Source of the DNA: a virus
DNA: 44,250 bases
IMG/VR virus record: IMGVR_UViG_3300030060_003124
Span: 315-44,564 of that record
Direction: 5' to 3' (one strand)
This document shows positions 7,601 to 15,888 of this stretch, one piece after another (position 1 is the first letter of the stretch; every line of letters begins with the position of its first letter). A model generated the notes under the pieces. The model was not told the origin of the DNA and did not search any database. It saw only the letters and a program-made list of their open reading frames with translations. Made by a program: the position numbers and the translations under genes.

Positions 7601-10600
7601 CCTGTAAAATATTCAAACCATTGCTCAAAGTTTTCTTTAATTACTCTATGTCTGTTAAGATTTTTTCTAAACTGCTGCACTTCTTTTAATTGTGCTTCGT
7701 TAATAGCTAAACCTTCCATAGCTTTAGATGTAGTTAATTCAGTTAAAGTTTCTTTAGGTGATTTATCCATTAAAATCATTTCTGTTTTTGGTGGATTAAA
7801 CAAATCAAATTTATTAGAGTCTACTTTTTTAGGTTTAGATTTAGGAGGTGCATTTTCATTTAACAACTCTTCAGTTGTTTTCATTGCTAATTCTTTTAAT
7901 GTCGATATACTTTTAGCTTTAGCTTCAAGTTGTGGAGACTCTTGCTCAACACCTCTATTAAATACTTCTTCCATTTTACCATAAAATTCTTTTTTAGTTT
8001 CAAATGGAATACTTCTAGCACTATGTATATCTTTATATAATTGGTTATGTCCAAAAAATCCTTGAGTCTTTTTAGATGTAATAGGACTTAATAATAATGT
8101 ATGCCAATATTTCATTAGAGGTTCTGGTGTAAAATTATTATCTACCGCTAAATCTAAAAGCTCTTGTGATGTTTTTTGTATTTGTCTTTCTAAATTTTCT
8201 AATACACCATCTTTATCTAAACGTACAGTAGCTTGTAATTCTTCTTTTATCTTTTTATTACGTTCTATTAATCTAGGTATTAACTCTTTTATTGCATTAC
8301 CTTTAACACCTGCAGAATCTATTGCTTTATGTAAATCTAAAAAGTTTTTATGTAATAATTCTATTGTAGAAAAATGTGCTAACCCTCTACCTATATTATC
8401 AAATGCAAAACTATATTGAGATATTCTAGGGTCTAGTTTGCCTCTAGGATTCATATCAAAATTAAATTCTTTAGCTAATATCCCTAAATGTGTTTCTATA
8501 AACTTAGTTAATTCTTTACCACCTATTAATCTTAAATTGTTTGCTGCCTGTTGCTGCACAGGTAAACTTTCCATTAATCTTGAATAAGCTCTAGTAATAA
8601 TAGGAAAACTAAAAGATTCTATATTTAACCCTGCATTTTCCATACGTTTTATTAATGCAGGAATCATACCAGTTAATTCATGTTTCTTAACATTTACATT
8701 TGTTCTAGTTAATAATCTACCTAAATCAAATATATCTAAAGCTTGACCTGTGCCAAATCTGCTTTTATTAAGTATAGCTTTACCATCACTATTTGGCTTT
8801 CTAGTTATAGAATATGTTATATCATTTTCTGTAGTTAGTACTCTTTCACCTACATCAATGTCTAACTTAGCAATTTCTTTAGGTTCTAGTTTTAATATAA
8901 CTTGTCCGCTCTTAGTTGTTTCCCATGCTCTATCTTTTAATATACTCCATGAAATTTGTCTTACACTAGATTGTGGCTTTACTACTCTTAATGCATCTAG
9001 TATTGTAGAAAATGGTGTATTAATAGCTTTACTTTTTAATTGATTATATCCAAAATAATCTTTTGGCAATTTAATATCTGAACCATTACGTTTTACTAAA
9101 TCAAGCTCACCTGTTTTCTCATTTGCTTTATATACTTTCATATCAAATAAAGCATCAAACAATACTCTAGTGTGTGCAACAGAAGGCTTTATTGTAGGGT
9201 CTGTACTAGCATCTGCTGACTTGTTTACAACTGCTGTACCGAGATCCCTAAAAAATTGCATTCTGTCAACTCCCATGACACTACCTTTTTTAACTTTTAT
9301 GTTAGCAACAAAAGTTTGCCCACCATCTTCAAATGTAAAATCAACACTATTATTATTTTTAAGTATATAATCTGCAAAGTTCTGCATAGCTATCTTTGCA
9401 TTTAAACTAGTACCCATACCTTGCTTTGCAGAATAAGCCATTTGTGATGCTCTTAATCTATAAGCAGGATTGTACATAAACATTTGATATTCTATATCTT
9501 CTAATTTATTGTAACCTTTATCACCTTCTTTTTTATTATAACCTTTAAATCTTTGTACTTCTGTAGCATCTAAATCTGCATTAGAAAATATTCTATCTAT
9601 TTCTTTGGCATAATCACTAGGTGTGCCATCTTTATTTTCCCATGCTGCTCTTTCATCTTTTACTTCAACAAACTTTTTTCTTAAATCATTACTGATTCCT
9701 TGATAGAGTTTGATACTGTCTGAGTCTTTATCTGCACCTCCAAGGTATTTATTATCCTTATGGTGTGTGAACGAACCAGAACCTCTCTGCCCTGTAAAAC
9801 CCCTAAAGCGTAACTGCCTTGTACCAGAGACACTATCAGCAGGAATGCGAATAGCGAGGAGCATAAATGTCTTGTCCCATTCTTTAATGTTACTTCTGGA
9901 TTTATTCCCAGTATATTGCTCCCAAGCTTCGCCCAAATTGACTCGTTTGTTGATAGTTTCCATAGTAGCTTTGCTATCAGTTTTTTGTGCATTTTTTAAT
10001 TTCCTTTGGTATATAGCTTCTAATTCTTTTTCTGGTATGTATTTAGTTTCTATAGGCATTTTTTTAAACATGTTGTCTAAATACACATCGCCCTCTCTTA
10101 ATTCTTTAATCCCTTTTTGTACATACTCTGGGTCTATTATTATACTTTCACCTTTGTATGTAAATAGCTGGTCAGGTGTAAATGCTTTTAACCAAGACTT
10201 ACCACCTGTATAGATATATGGATTAGCAAATCTTCGTACTAAAAATTTCTTTAAAGCATTATGATAATTTTCTTTAAACACAGTATTACGTACTGCATAT
10301 GTACCAGCCATAGCCTGTGCTAATATCTTATTAGATGCATGAAACTGTCTAAAATCAGAGTTAGTATCAAATTCAAAATCAATATCTAATTTACCTTCTC
10401 CTTCTAATTTCATTATCTTGTCCATTACTTTACCTGCAACTCTGCTGTCAGGAAACTTAAGTAATGTATCTTTTATAAAATCTAGTGGTAATTCATTTAA
10501 AGAAAGGTCTGCATCTTCTATTATTTTATCTAATTCTTTTAATTGTTTATCAGATAATTTTTCATTTTTAGCTCTTATTTCATTTACTTTTTCTGCAAAA

Positions 10601-13317
10601 GATCTTCCTCTTTCTGTACCTTGTAAACTAGGTTCTAATATTTCTTTAAAATATTGTTCAGCAAAATCTGGAAATTGATTACTAGATGCATGTAAATAAA
10701 ATTGTCTTGCAATTTCATCACCTTTAATAGATTTAAATGGGTCTTCAAATGTACCTGTACTAACTTGCATATGTTCAATAGGTACTTCAAATGTTTTAGG
10801 ATTTTTAATAGAAAAAGTATTGGACTTAGGATTATAAGTAAACTCTGTGTTTATTTCTAAATTACCTCTTAACTTAGCTCCACTATCAAACACAATAAAA
10901 TCTAAGCCATTTTCTTTCATAAAATTATTCCAACGACCTGTAGCTCTTTGTCCATTTGATTTAGTAAACAATGCACCTAATCCAGTATTACCAGCTACAA
11001 CTGGTTTAATATGACCTACCATACTATCTTGACCCATATACTTAACTACATTGTCAAAAAATTTATGAGCAATAATTAATCCACCATCAGTATCACTATT
11101 TCCTGTAGTTTCTATATCTTTAATTATCATTCCTCTTATCTTACCATTAGGAATAGTTTCTGTAAAACTAGCAGCATTTAATGGTGTCATTCTATTTGTT
11201 ATAAGAGTTAATCTTTTATTTAAATCTGCAACAGACTTACCATAACCTTTATTTAATAATAAACCTAAACCTTGTAAGCTAGGAGAGTTTTTATTAACTA
11301 ATCCATTCATTGCAGCGTGATGCAGCACATTGCTAATCCATTTACGTTCATATAATCTATTTGTACCAAAAATACTTTTATCTGATGCAAGTCCAGTTTC
11401 AAAAGTTTTTTCTATAGCACTTCTAACAACAGGGTCACCTTTAGACATAGCGTCAAATATCATTTCTTTTGTTATTTGCACATTACCTAAAGTGTTTACA
11501 TAATCAGCAATTAACATAAAAGTTTTATCTTTTACACCACTATATATATACTTGCCTTGTTCTTCTAATCTATTTTCTATCTTACGAAGTTTATTACTAT
11601 CTACTTTAAATATTACGTTTTCACCTTGTGGTGCAAAATCTAATATTTTATAAACTTGACCATTTTTAGTAACACCATGTGTCATAAACGAAAAGCCACC
11701 AAAACCTAAATAATTTATAGGTAGTGTAACATATCTTTCACCTAAACTAGTTGTACCAAATGTTTTATCTTTTGTACTTTTTACTTCTATATCACCAAAA
11801 GCTTTATCTTTAAAATAAAATACTTCTTGTGTAGGCTCTGTTTCAGTATGCCACTTTCTTCTATACCTAGCTTCATGCTTAGTAGTTAAATCATTACCTA
11901 TTAATTTTTTAAGATTAGTTATAAATACTTCTACATTTCTACCACCTTCTGCTGATAAACTTTCAGCAGTAGCTTGTTCTCTAGCTGATACAAAATCTTG
12001 TTCTGTTCTAAATTGTTTTTTATCAACTTCTTTATATACTTCTTTATCTGTACTTTTTAAATATTCTATTTCTCTAGTAACAGGATCCATAAAGTCACTT
12101 TGTTGGTCAGCATATAATTGAGCAGAAGTACTTTCAGCATCTCTTAATCTACCTTGCAATACAGCCATTGCATCTGCAGCTCTTAATCTGTAAAATGCTT
12201 GTATGTTAGCATCATTAACTTCTCTACCAGAATTTTTAATATAAGTTTCTGCTAGTTGTCTCCACCTTGTTTCTGGAAAGTTTTTTTCTAAATAACCTAA
12301 CGAAGCACCAGTAGCACCTTTTAACTTTTCAGAATTAGGAAAAGTAAATGACTCACCCATAGGATGTTCATATAAAATAAAATCTTGTGTTCGTTTAGTT
12401 ATAGTATTCCAATCTTTAGCATGCTCTGGGTCTAATATATCTTGCATATTTCTACCCAGTCTTTCACCTTTCTTACCTATCATCCATTCACCAGCAGCTT
12501 GTTTGTAAGCAGGTCTGGTATTATAACCAAAGAATCCACCTAATAAATATTCATAGATTTGCATTTCTATAGGGTCATTTCTCATAGTAGCAGGTAATCC
12601 CATAAACAAACTAGCTACTCCAGCTCTTAATCTAGCATTAGCTTTTTGTATTTGTTCTGGACTACCTTTATACATTTTACCTACAGATACAAAATTACCT
12701 ATACCACCAAATGCACCACCTGCTATAGCTCCACCTACAAATGCATCAGCCATTATATCAGAACCTTTCCATACAGAACTAACAGCACTAGCTACACCAA
12801 GACCTAATGCTTCTTCAGTTATTTGTCTAGTAGCAGCACCTTTTCGTAAAAAATCTATAGTCTCAGCACCAGTTTTTTCTAAAACTTTATCAAAAGTAGC
12901 TTTTGTACCTCTAGAAAATTTCATTGGAACAGCAATATCATCTAGTGTTTTAATACCAGCTTCTAATGCTTGATACATTCCTGTGCCTCTAAATCTACTA
13001 AAAACAGACAATGGCGCTCTCATAATAGCAGGAGCAAAACCTGCAAGATGTCCAAGTTGTCTAAATATTGCTTCGCCTGTTGTACGAGGTTCTTTAGGTA
13101 TTAGGTCAAATGTAGTTAGACCTTCTAAGAATCCTGCTTGTGCTTGTTGGAAACCTCTTCTTAAACTAAAATTACCTTCTAGTCTTTTAAAGTTTATTTC
13201 ATTTTGTTCTGCTAATGCTTCCAACTCATCTAGTTGGTCGTCATTAAACATATCAGGATTAGCTCTGTATGTATTTATAAGGCTCTTTACTTTATAGCCT
13301 TCGTATGGATTAGCCAA
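4666..13317 (-). CDS. Giant virion-type protein with double-psi-beta-barrel RNA polymerase motifs (2883 aa)
   Basis: Starts at TTG right after the previous stop, with AGGAG 5-9 bp upstream. Residues 1-60 form a helical module shared with the next upstream gene; about 160-240 is Gly/Ala-rich and hydrophobic. Polymerase-like motifs seen: HIKPVV (Lys771), TKSNG (Lys786) and FDSGAKLRG (Asp811, Lys815), as in the beta-like barrel; AIRIP (Arg1157) and GGADKDSDS (Asp1196, 1198, 1200), like the DxDGD metal loop of the beta'-like barrel; GMGTSLNAK near 1300. Residues 1500-2100 are helical; the C-terminus has a hydrophobic segment (DLFMFALGSAFMF) and basic ends. The position after internal proteins at the end of the late operon suggests an ejected virion RNA polymerase. 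Canonical Gly of DxDGD is Ser. Otherwise it could be a plain internal or transglycosylase-like protein. Confidence 0.6.
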   Translation of the reverse strand: MANPYEGYKVKSLINTYRANPDMFNDDQLDELEALAEQNEINFKRLEGNFSLRRGFQQAQAGFLEGLTTFDLIPKEPRTTGEAIFRQLGHLAGFAPAIMRAPLSVFSRFRGTGMYQALEAGIKTLDDIAVPMKFSRGTKATFDKVLEKTGAETIDFLRKGAATRQITEEALGLGVASAVSSVWKGSDIMADAFVGGAIAGGAFGGIGNFVSVGKMYKGSPEQIQKANARLRAGVASLFMGLPATMRNDPIEMQIYEYLLGGFFGYNTRPAYKQAAGEWMIGKKGERLGRNMQDILDPEHAKDWNTITKRTQDFILYEHPMGESFTFPNSEKLKGATGASLGYLEKNFPETRWRQLAETYIKNSGREVNDANIQAFYRLRAADAMAVLQGRLRDAESTSAQLYADQQSDFMDPVTREIEYLKSTDKEVYKEVDKKQFRTEQDFVSAREQATAESLSAEGGRNVEVFITNLKKLIGNDLTTKHEARYRRKWHTETEPTQEVFYFKDKAFGDIEVKSTKDKTFGTTSLGERYVTLPINYLGFGGFSFMTHGVTKNGQVYKILDFAPQGENVIFKVDSNKLRKIENRLEEQGKYIYSGVKDKTFMLIADYVNTLGNVQITKEMIFDAMSKGDPVVRSAIEKTFETGLASDKSIFGTNRLYERKWISNVLHHAAMNGLVNKNSPSLQGLGLLLNKGYGKSVADLNKRLTLITNRMTPLNAASFTETIPNGKIRGMIIKDIETTGNSDTDGGLIIAHKFFDNVVKYMGQDSMVGHIKPVVAGNTGLGALFTKSNGQRATGRWNNFMKENGLDFIVFDSGAKLRGNLEINTEFTYNPKSNTFSIKNPKTFEVPIEHMQVSTGTFEDPFKSIKGDEIARQFYLHASSNQFPDFAEQYFKEILEPSLQGTERGRSFAEKVNEIRAKNEKLSDKQLKELDKIIEDADLSLNELPLDFIKDTLLKFPDSRVAGKVMDKIMKLEGEGKLDIDFEFDTNSDFRQFHASNKILAQAMAGTYAVRNTVFKENYHNALKKFLVRRFANPYIYTGGKSWLKAFTPDQLFTYKGESIIIDPEYVQKGIKELREGDVYLDNMFKKMPIETKYIPEKELEAIYQRKLKNAQKTDSKATMETINKRVNLGEAWEQYTGNKSRSNIKEWDKTFMLLAIRIPADSVSGTRQLRFRGFTGQRGSGSFTHHKDNKYLGGADKDSDSIKLYQGISNDLRKKFVEVKDERAAWENKDGTPSDYAKEIDRIFSNADLDATEVQRFKGYNKKEGDKGYNKLEDIEYQMFMYNPAYRLRASQMAYSAKQGMGTSLNAKIAMQNFADYILKNNNSVDFTFEDGGQTFVANIKVKKGSVMGVDRMQFFRDLGTAVVNKSADASTDPTIKPSVAHTRVLFDALFDMKVYKANEKTGELDLVKRNGSDIKLPKDYFGYNQLKSKAINTPFSTILDALRVVKPQSSVRQISWSILKDRAWETTKSGQVILKLEPKEIAKLDIDVGERVLTTENDITYSITRKPNSDGKAILNKSRFGTGQALDIFDLGRLLTRTNVNVKKHELTGMIPALIKRMENAGLNIESFSFPIITRAYSRLMESLPVQQQAANNLRLIGGKELTKFIETHLGILAKEFNFDMNPRGKLDPRISQYSFAFDNIGRGLAHFSTIELLHKNFLDLHKAIDSAGVKGNAIKELIPRLIERNKKIKEELQATVRLDKDGVLENLERQIQKTSQELLDLAVDNNFTPEPLMKYWHTLLLSPITSKKTQGFFGHNQLYKDIHSARSIPFETKKEFYGKMEEVFNRGVEQESPQLEAKAKSISTLKELAMKTTEELLNENAPPKSKPKKVDSNKFDLFNPPKTEMILMDKSPKETLTELTTSKAMEGLAINEAQLKEVQQFRKNLNRHRVIKENFEQWFEYFTGILSGGNKYREASTMTMQDIVAINRYFKGIQDPNRLKFDLSYWYRDPRFADEKMATKGLINKYFQYFAPVKTAGSTEPVRKPIFFFTSPIGEIARYHGANERSISKDIVYYENKYYKNIEKELNKYGTEERTKLVEELFDFREKGIVPSDPKKLAQIEALNKPVTEFFKGMHDLIYTKDSKGIKATDADGTWVMDKDFQSWYRSTGGVLNKYMRWNADGKMDLQHFRRTVIDNNNINKPEVIRTVGIDGIKRYQRELKMEEAILNEIEFSKTMLGTRLEKEAFRQKDSFVYRDKMHQFMKGIGQRDVTSYMPHMNFGATKKSAREIVTFIENKANDIYGDTYSKAIAKGLTPEMAAQRADRAFLEYNRQQENKLAGAEEFFAYGELIEPSKIMESDLNVQFTSQGSLVGNLKNRVVDMPGFDKSPFIFKLYLDKLVGSYYNNATAIKGQYEINNMVHRLTRNPRTRYKVSKAEQEQLKGSDYKNPVEVWADYVKLYLQSILGHQSYFSTEMVSPKSPLKLKDKRNLFYLTSDENVINIFEKYYQNKGVSSPFFKHAPKSKEARKEYFSRKLHELGRMEAQYQLMSLLANTGTWATNIFSGSAMTIGSAGIRNFADSYSNKKIYDMLLTDGKGNEVVKLNNGKTAKNRKELLQYLEERGVIDAFIQNEFDVNPRLRSGLKKAGVNLSTFKREITTAAKSKNPNLSVMEVVRKYNVMDTMVKYGSFFMQNSERINRLNAFTAHAMQAVKKFGAEGRELSIEDPFVFDMAMRGIENTQFLYQNSARPAFMRTAVGKVLSRFKLFVWNSVRTRKEFYRQAKLYGFKEGTPEYERFKDTYMIDLFMFALGSAFMFSIFDTALAPPLDTFQSIADSLYGDKRERDMAFWGSKLGALQLLKPPVARIPDAAIELLTGDWEKFSSYTAYTMFPFGRGVRQLVQFSERPERAGEIFLRLPVNQMKSRLERERRRSRQKSRIEETLGE

Positions 13318-13992
13318 TTAATCTCCTAATAAATAATTTAATCCTAATAAACTACTACCACCTACAGCACTATAATTTAAATATTTTTCTGCAACATCCA
13401 TTGGTATGTTTAAATTTTTAGATAAATTAGATGCTGCTTTAAATCTACCCATCCTTGCATAGTTAGCACCAGCTCTACCTATGCCTATTCCTAATCCAGC
13501 AGCACCTCTGCCTAATGAACCAGCCATTTGACTTGCACCTTGTGCAAACCCACTTTCTGATATTCTACTTCCAATAGACCTTGCACTATCTTCTGCTGTT
13601 CTGGCTCCACTCATTCTATTTCTTACAGCTTTTAATGCATCACTAGCTCTACCTTTTAATGCTCCAGCACCAAATGATACAGCTTTACCTGCTCCTAATA
13701 GTCCTGCTCCTAATCCACCTACCATACCAATAGTAGAAGCTATAGAATCTAAATCTGTTTCACCAAAAGCTTTTTCGCCTCTAGCTACAGGTCTATAACT
13801 ATCTGGAAGTAATCCAAAAGTAGCCATATCTCCTAATTCAAATATAGCTTTTCTGATTGGTTTATTTTCTCTTTTAAAACTTCTATTCATAGCTTTAGCA
13901 AGTTCAGCTACTACTTCTGATTCAGCATCAGTAAACTTTCTTGGGTCACTATTATATTCGTCTATAAGACTTATTATTTGCATTGGATTCAT
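13318..13992 (-). CDS. Internal virion-like protein sharing its N-terminal module with the giant protein (224 aa)
   Basis: Residues 1-70 (MQIISLIDEYNSDPRKFTDAE ... NRSFKRE ... FGLLPD) match the start of the 2883-aa protein in order and spacing. The rest is very Gly/Ala-rich with amphipathic stretches (GMVGGLGAGLLGAGKAV, GLGIGIGRAGAN) typical of membrane-active ejection proteins. The start overlaps the previous stop (TAATG at 13992), and its stop is adjacent to the giant gene's TTG. Inferred role: packaged with, or chaperoning, the giant protein, or forming part of the ejection channel. Confidence 0.55.
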   Translation of the reverse strand: MNPMQIISLIDEYNSDPRKFTDAESEVVAELAKAMNRSFKRENKPIRKAIFELGDMATFGLLPDSYRPVARGEKAFGETDLDSIASTIGMVGGLGAGLLGAGKAVSFGAGALKGRASDALKAVRNRMSGARTAEDSARSIGSRISESGFAQGASQMAGSLGRGAAGLGIGIGRAGANYARMGRFKAASNLSKNLNIPMDVAEKYLNYSAVGGSSLLGLNYLLGD

Positions 13993-14660
13993 TACGGATT
14001 ACCTCCTAAATTACCTAACTGATTTAACATCAGCATATTTAAAAAATTAGTTTGTAGTTGTTGTTGTTGTGGAACAAACTGCAATATTTGATTCATATCA
14101 GCAGGTGCTACATCACTACTACTACCTATTAACCTTGACATATCTGGTTGATATGGTTGCTTTGGAGCAAGCTCATCAAACATTTTACCTAAGTCAACTT
14201 CACTTTTAGTATTAAAAGGATTTTTCTTCATGTTTTCAATATACTTTGTTTTATTTCTTTGCCTATCAGCTTCAGATTCTTCAGAAATAGCTCTATTTAT
14301 TCCTTCTACTGCTAAACCTCTTTTATATTTAACTTCATCTTGTCTTAGTTGATTAGATAAAGCAAATACTCTATCTCTATAATCTTGGTCTGCAAGTCTT
14401 TGATTCATTCTGCTATTTAAATCTTTTATTTGAGCATCATTCATTTCTTTAGCTTGTGCTAATCCTTGTGAAGTTAAATCATTTCTATCTTTAGCAAGAT
14501 CTCTTTGTAATTGAAATCCTTCTCTTCTTAATTGATTAGCAGCGTTAGCCATATCAACAGTTATATCTTGTTGTCTTTTTTGCATTACTGCATTTAAAAG
14601 ATTCTCTGTTCCTCTAGCATTATATCCAGTAAACCTTGTTTGCATGTTTGGTACAATCAT
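13992..14660 (-). CDS. Coiled-coil internal virion / ejection-type protein (222 aa)
   Basis: Long charged helical heptads (about residues 25-150, with QLRREGFQLQRDLAKDR) and a Gln/Asn-rich C-terminus (QFVPQQQQLQTNFLNML). The composition and place between the gp14-like protein and the giant protein fit T7 gp15-like or P22 gp16-like ejection proteins, though no direct family match is recognised. Its start is 1 bp from the preceding stop and its stop overlaps the next start. Confidence 0.5.
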   Translation of the reverse strand: MIVPNMQTRFTGYNARGTENLLNAVMQKRQQDITVDMANAANQLRREGFQLQRDLAKDRNDLTSQGLAQAKEMNDAQIKDLNSRMNQRLADQDYRDRVFALSNQLRQDEVKYKRGLAVEGINRAISEESEADRQRNKTKYIENMKKNPFNTKSEVDLGKMFDELAPKQPYQPDMSRLIGSSSDVAPADMNQILQFVPQQQQLQTNFLNMLMLNQLGNLGGNP

Positions 14661-14661
14661 A

Positions 14662-15633
14662 TTATCTCCCTAATCCTAAAAAACTACCAGCTAAATTAAA
14701 TAAATTATTAGATTGACTATTTCGATACGCAGCTTGTGCATTTTGATTTTGCACAGCTTGATTATATTCAGCCATTGTTCTTTGTTGATTATAAGTATTC
14801 ATATTTTGAGTATTAAATTGTTCATTTTGTAATGCTCTTGCATCAACACCAGCTCCAAGTTGTCCAGCTTGACCATAAGCTCCCATAGCTAAGTTACCCA
14901 TTGCACTAGCAAGTTGAGTACCTTGATTAATAATACCTTGTTGTCCTTGTGCAAATTGGTCACCAGCTTGTCTATTAGCTATAGCATCATATGCTCCGCC
15001 TATACCCATCATTCCTCTAGAAGCCATAGCAGCATTCATTGCATTTATACTTTGTGCTGATTGGTCACCTATATTTCTTCTTAATATATCAAATTGTCTT
15101 TGATTATATGTTGAATTAGGATTAAGCATTGCTTGAGATTGTTGAGCAAACTGCCCACCTAATCCAGATAAATCATTCATACTACTTTGTAAATTTTGAT
15201 TAACATTATAATCAGATTCTGTTAATCCAAAATCAAAATCTACATTTATATCTTTTGGTCTATTTCTTCTGCTTGCTCCTAAACCCATTAAACCAAACAA
15301 ACCTGCAGCTACAGGTGCTACTCCTCCAAGCATTCCTATACCTTTACCAAGAACACCACCTAATTTACCTAATGAACCCATTATATTTGATGTAGAAGGA
15401 CTTCCCATATTAGGCATAGCTACATTTTGCATAGCACCTGATAACACATTATTAGCTAATGCACCTGCTTGTGGATTTAAAAAATTAACTCCTCTATTAT
15501 ATTGACCTAAAACACCTCCTTGATAACCTATAGGTAATCCTGTATTAGGTGTTAAAGTTCCTATTTCTTGTGGTGGAAGATTGTTTTCATCATATCCCAT
15601 TAATATTTGTCCACTAGTTAATCTTGGTGGCAT
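14662..15633 (-). CDS. Gly/Ala/Gln-rich internal virion protein, T7 gp14-like in character (323 aa)
   Basis: Residues 85-125 form a hydrophobic Gly-rich segment (GKGIGMLGGVAPVAAGLFGL) followed by basic SRRNRP. The C-terminal two thirds is a long Gln/Asn/Ala/Met helix region (QQSQAMLNPNSTYNQRQFD ...). This combination of a hydrophobic segment plus a Q/N-rich helical body is typical of podovirus internal core/ejection proteins that insert into the host outer membrane or periplasm. Gene order (nozzle, this, coiled-coil protein, giant protein) mirrors the T7 core-protein order. Confidence 0.55.
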   Translation of the reverse strand: MPPRLTSGQILMGYDENNLPPQEIGTLTPNTGLPIGYQGGVLGQYNRGVNFLNPQAGALANNVLSGAMQNVAMPNMGSPSTSNIMGSLGKLGGVLGKGIGMLGGVAPVAAGLFGLMGLGASRRNRPKDINVDFDFGLTESDYNVNQNLQSSMNDLSGLGGQFAQQSQAMLNPNSTYNQRQFDILRRNIGDQSAQSINAMNAAMASRGMMGIGGAYDAIANRQAGDQFAQGQQGIINQGTQLASAMGNLAMGAYGQAGQLGAGVDARALQNEQFNTQNMNTYNQQRTMAEYNQAVQNQNAQAAYRNSQSNNLFNLAGSFLGLGR

Positions 15634-15636
15634 AAT

Positions 15637-15888
15637 TTACTCCTCATTTAAATTTAAAGATGCACTAGCCCAGCCTTCACTAGTACGTCCTTGTATTTTA
15701 TATGTTGTTCCATCTTCTGACCTAACAACTCTAATGTCACCTTCCTTACCTAGTGACTCACTTGCTGGTGCTATAGTGTCTCTACTATTAACAGCATTTA
15801 TTAATTCATTTAAATCATCATAGATTTTATCTATGACTCTTTGCATATTATTATTGTTAATTCTTTGTGGTCTTTTTTTACTTATCAT
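15637..15888 (-). CDS. Small structural or accessory protein (83 aa)
   Basis: A basic start (MISKKRPQRINNNNMQ), a central helix and then a beta-rich end (GDIRVVRSEDGTTYKIQGRT). Similar short proteins often sit between phage tail and core genes. Its start overlaps the stop of the 1011-aa tail gene (ATGA at 15885-15888). Function not established. Confidence 0.55.
   Translation of the reverse strand: MISKKRPQRINNNNMQRVIDKIYDDLNELINAVNSRDTIAPASESLGKEGDIRVVRSEDGTTYKIQGRTSEGWASASLNLNEE

Noticed and set aside
9681-10213. Open frames on both strands within the giant gene (103 and 167 codons)
   Set aside because: They sit over the GC-richer polymerase-motif segment, where stops are rarer; no ribosome site or recognisable protein pattern.
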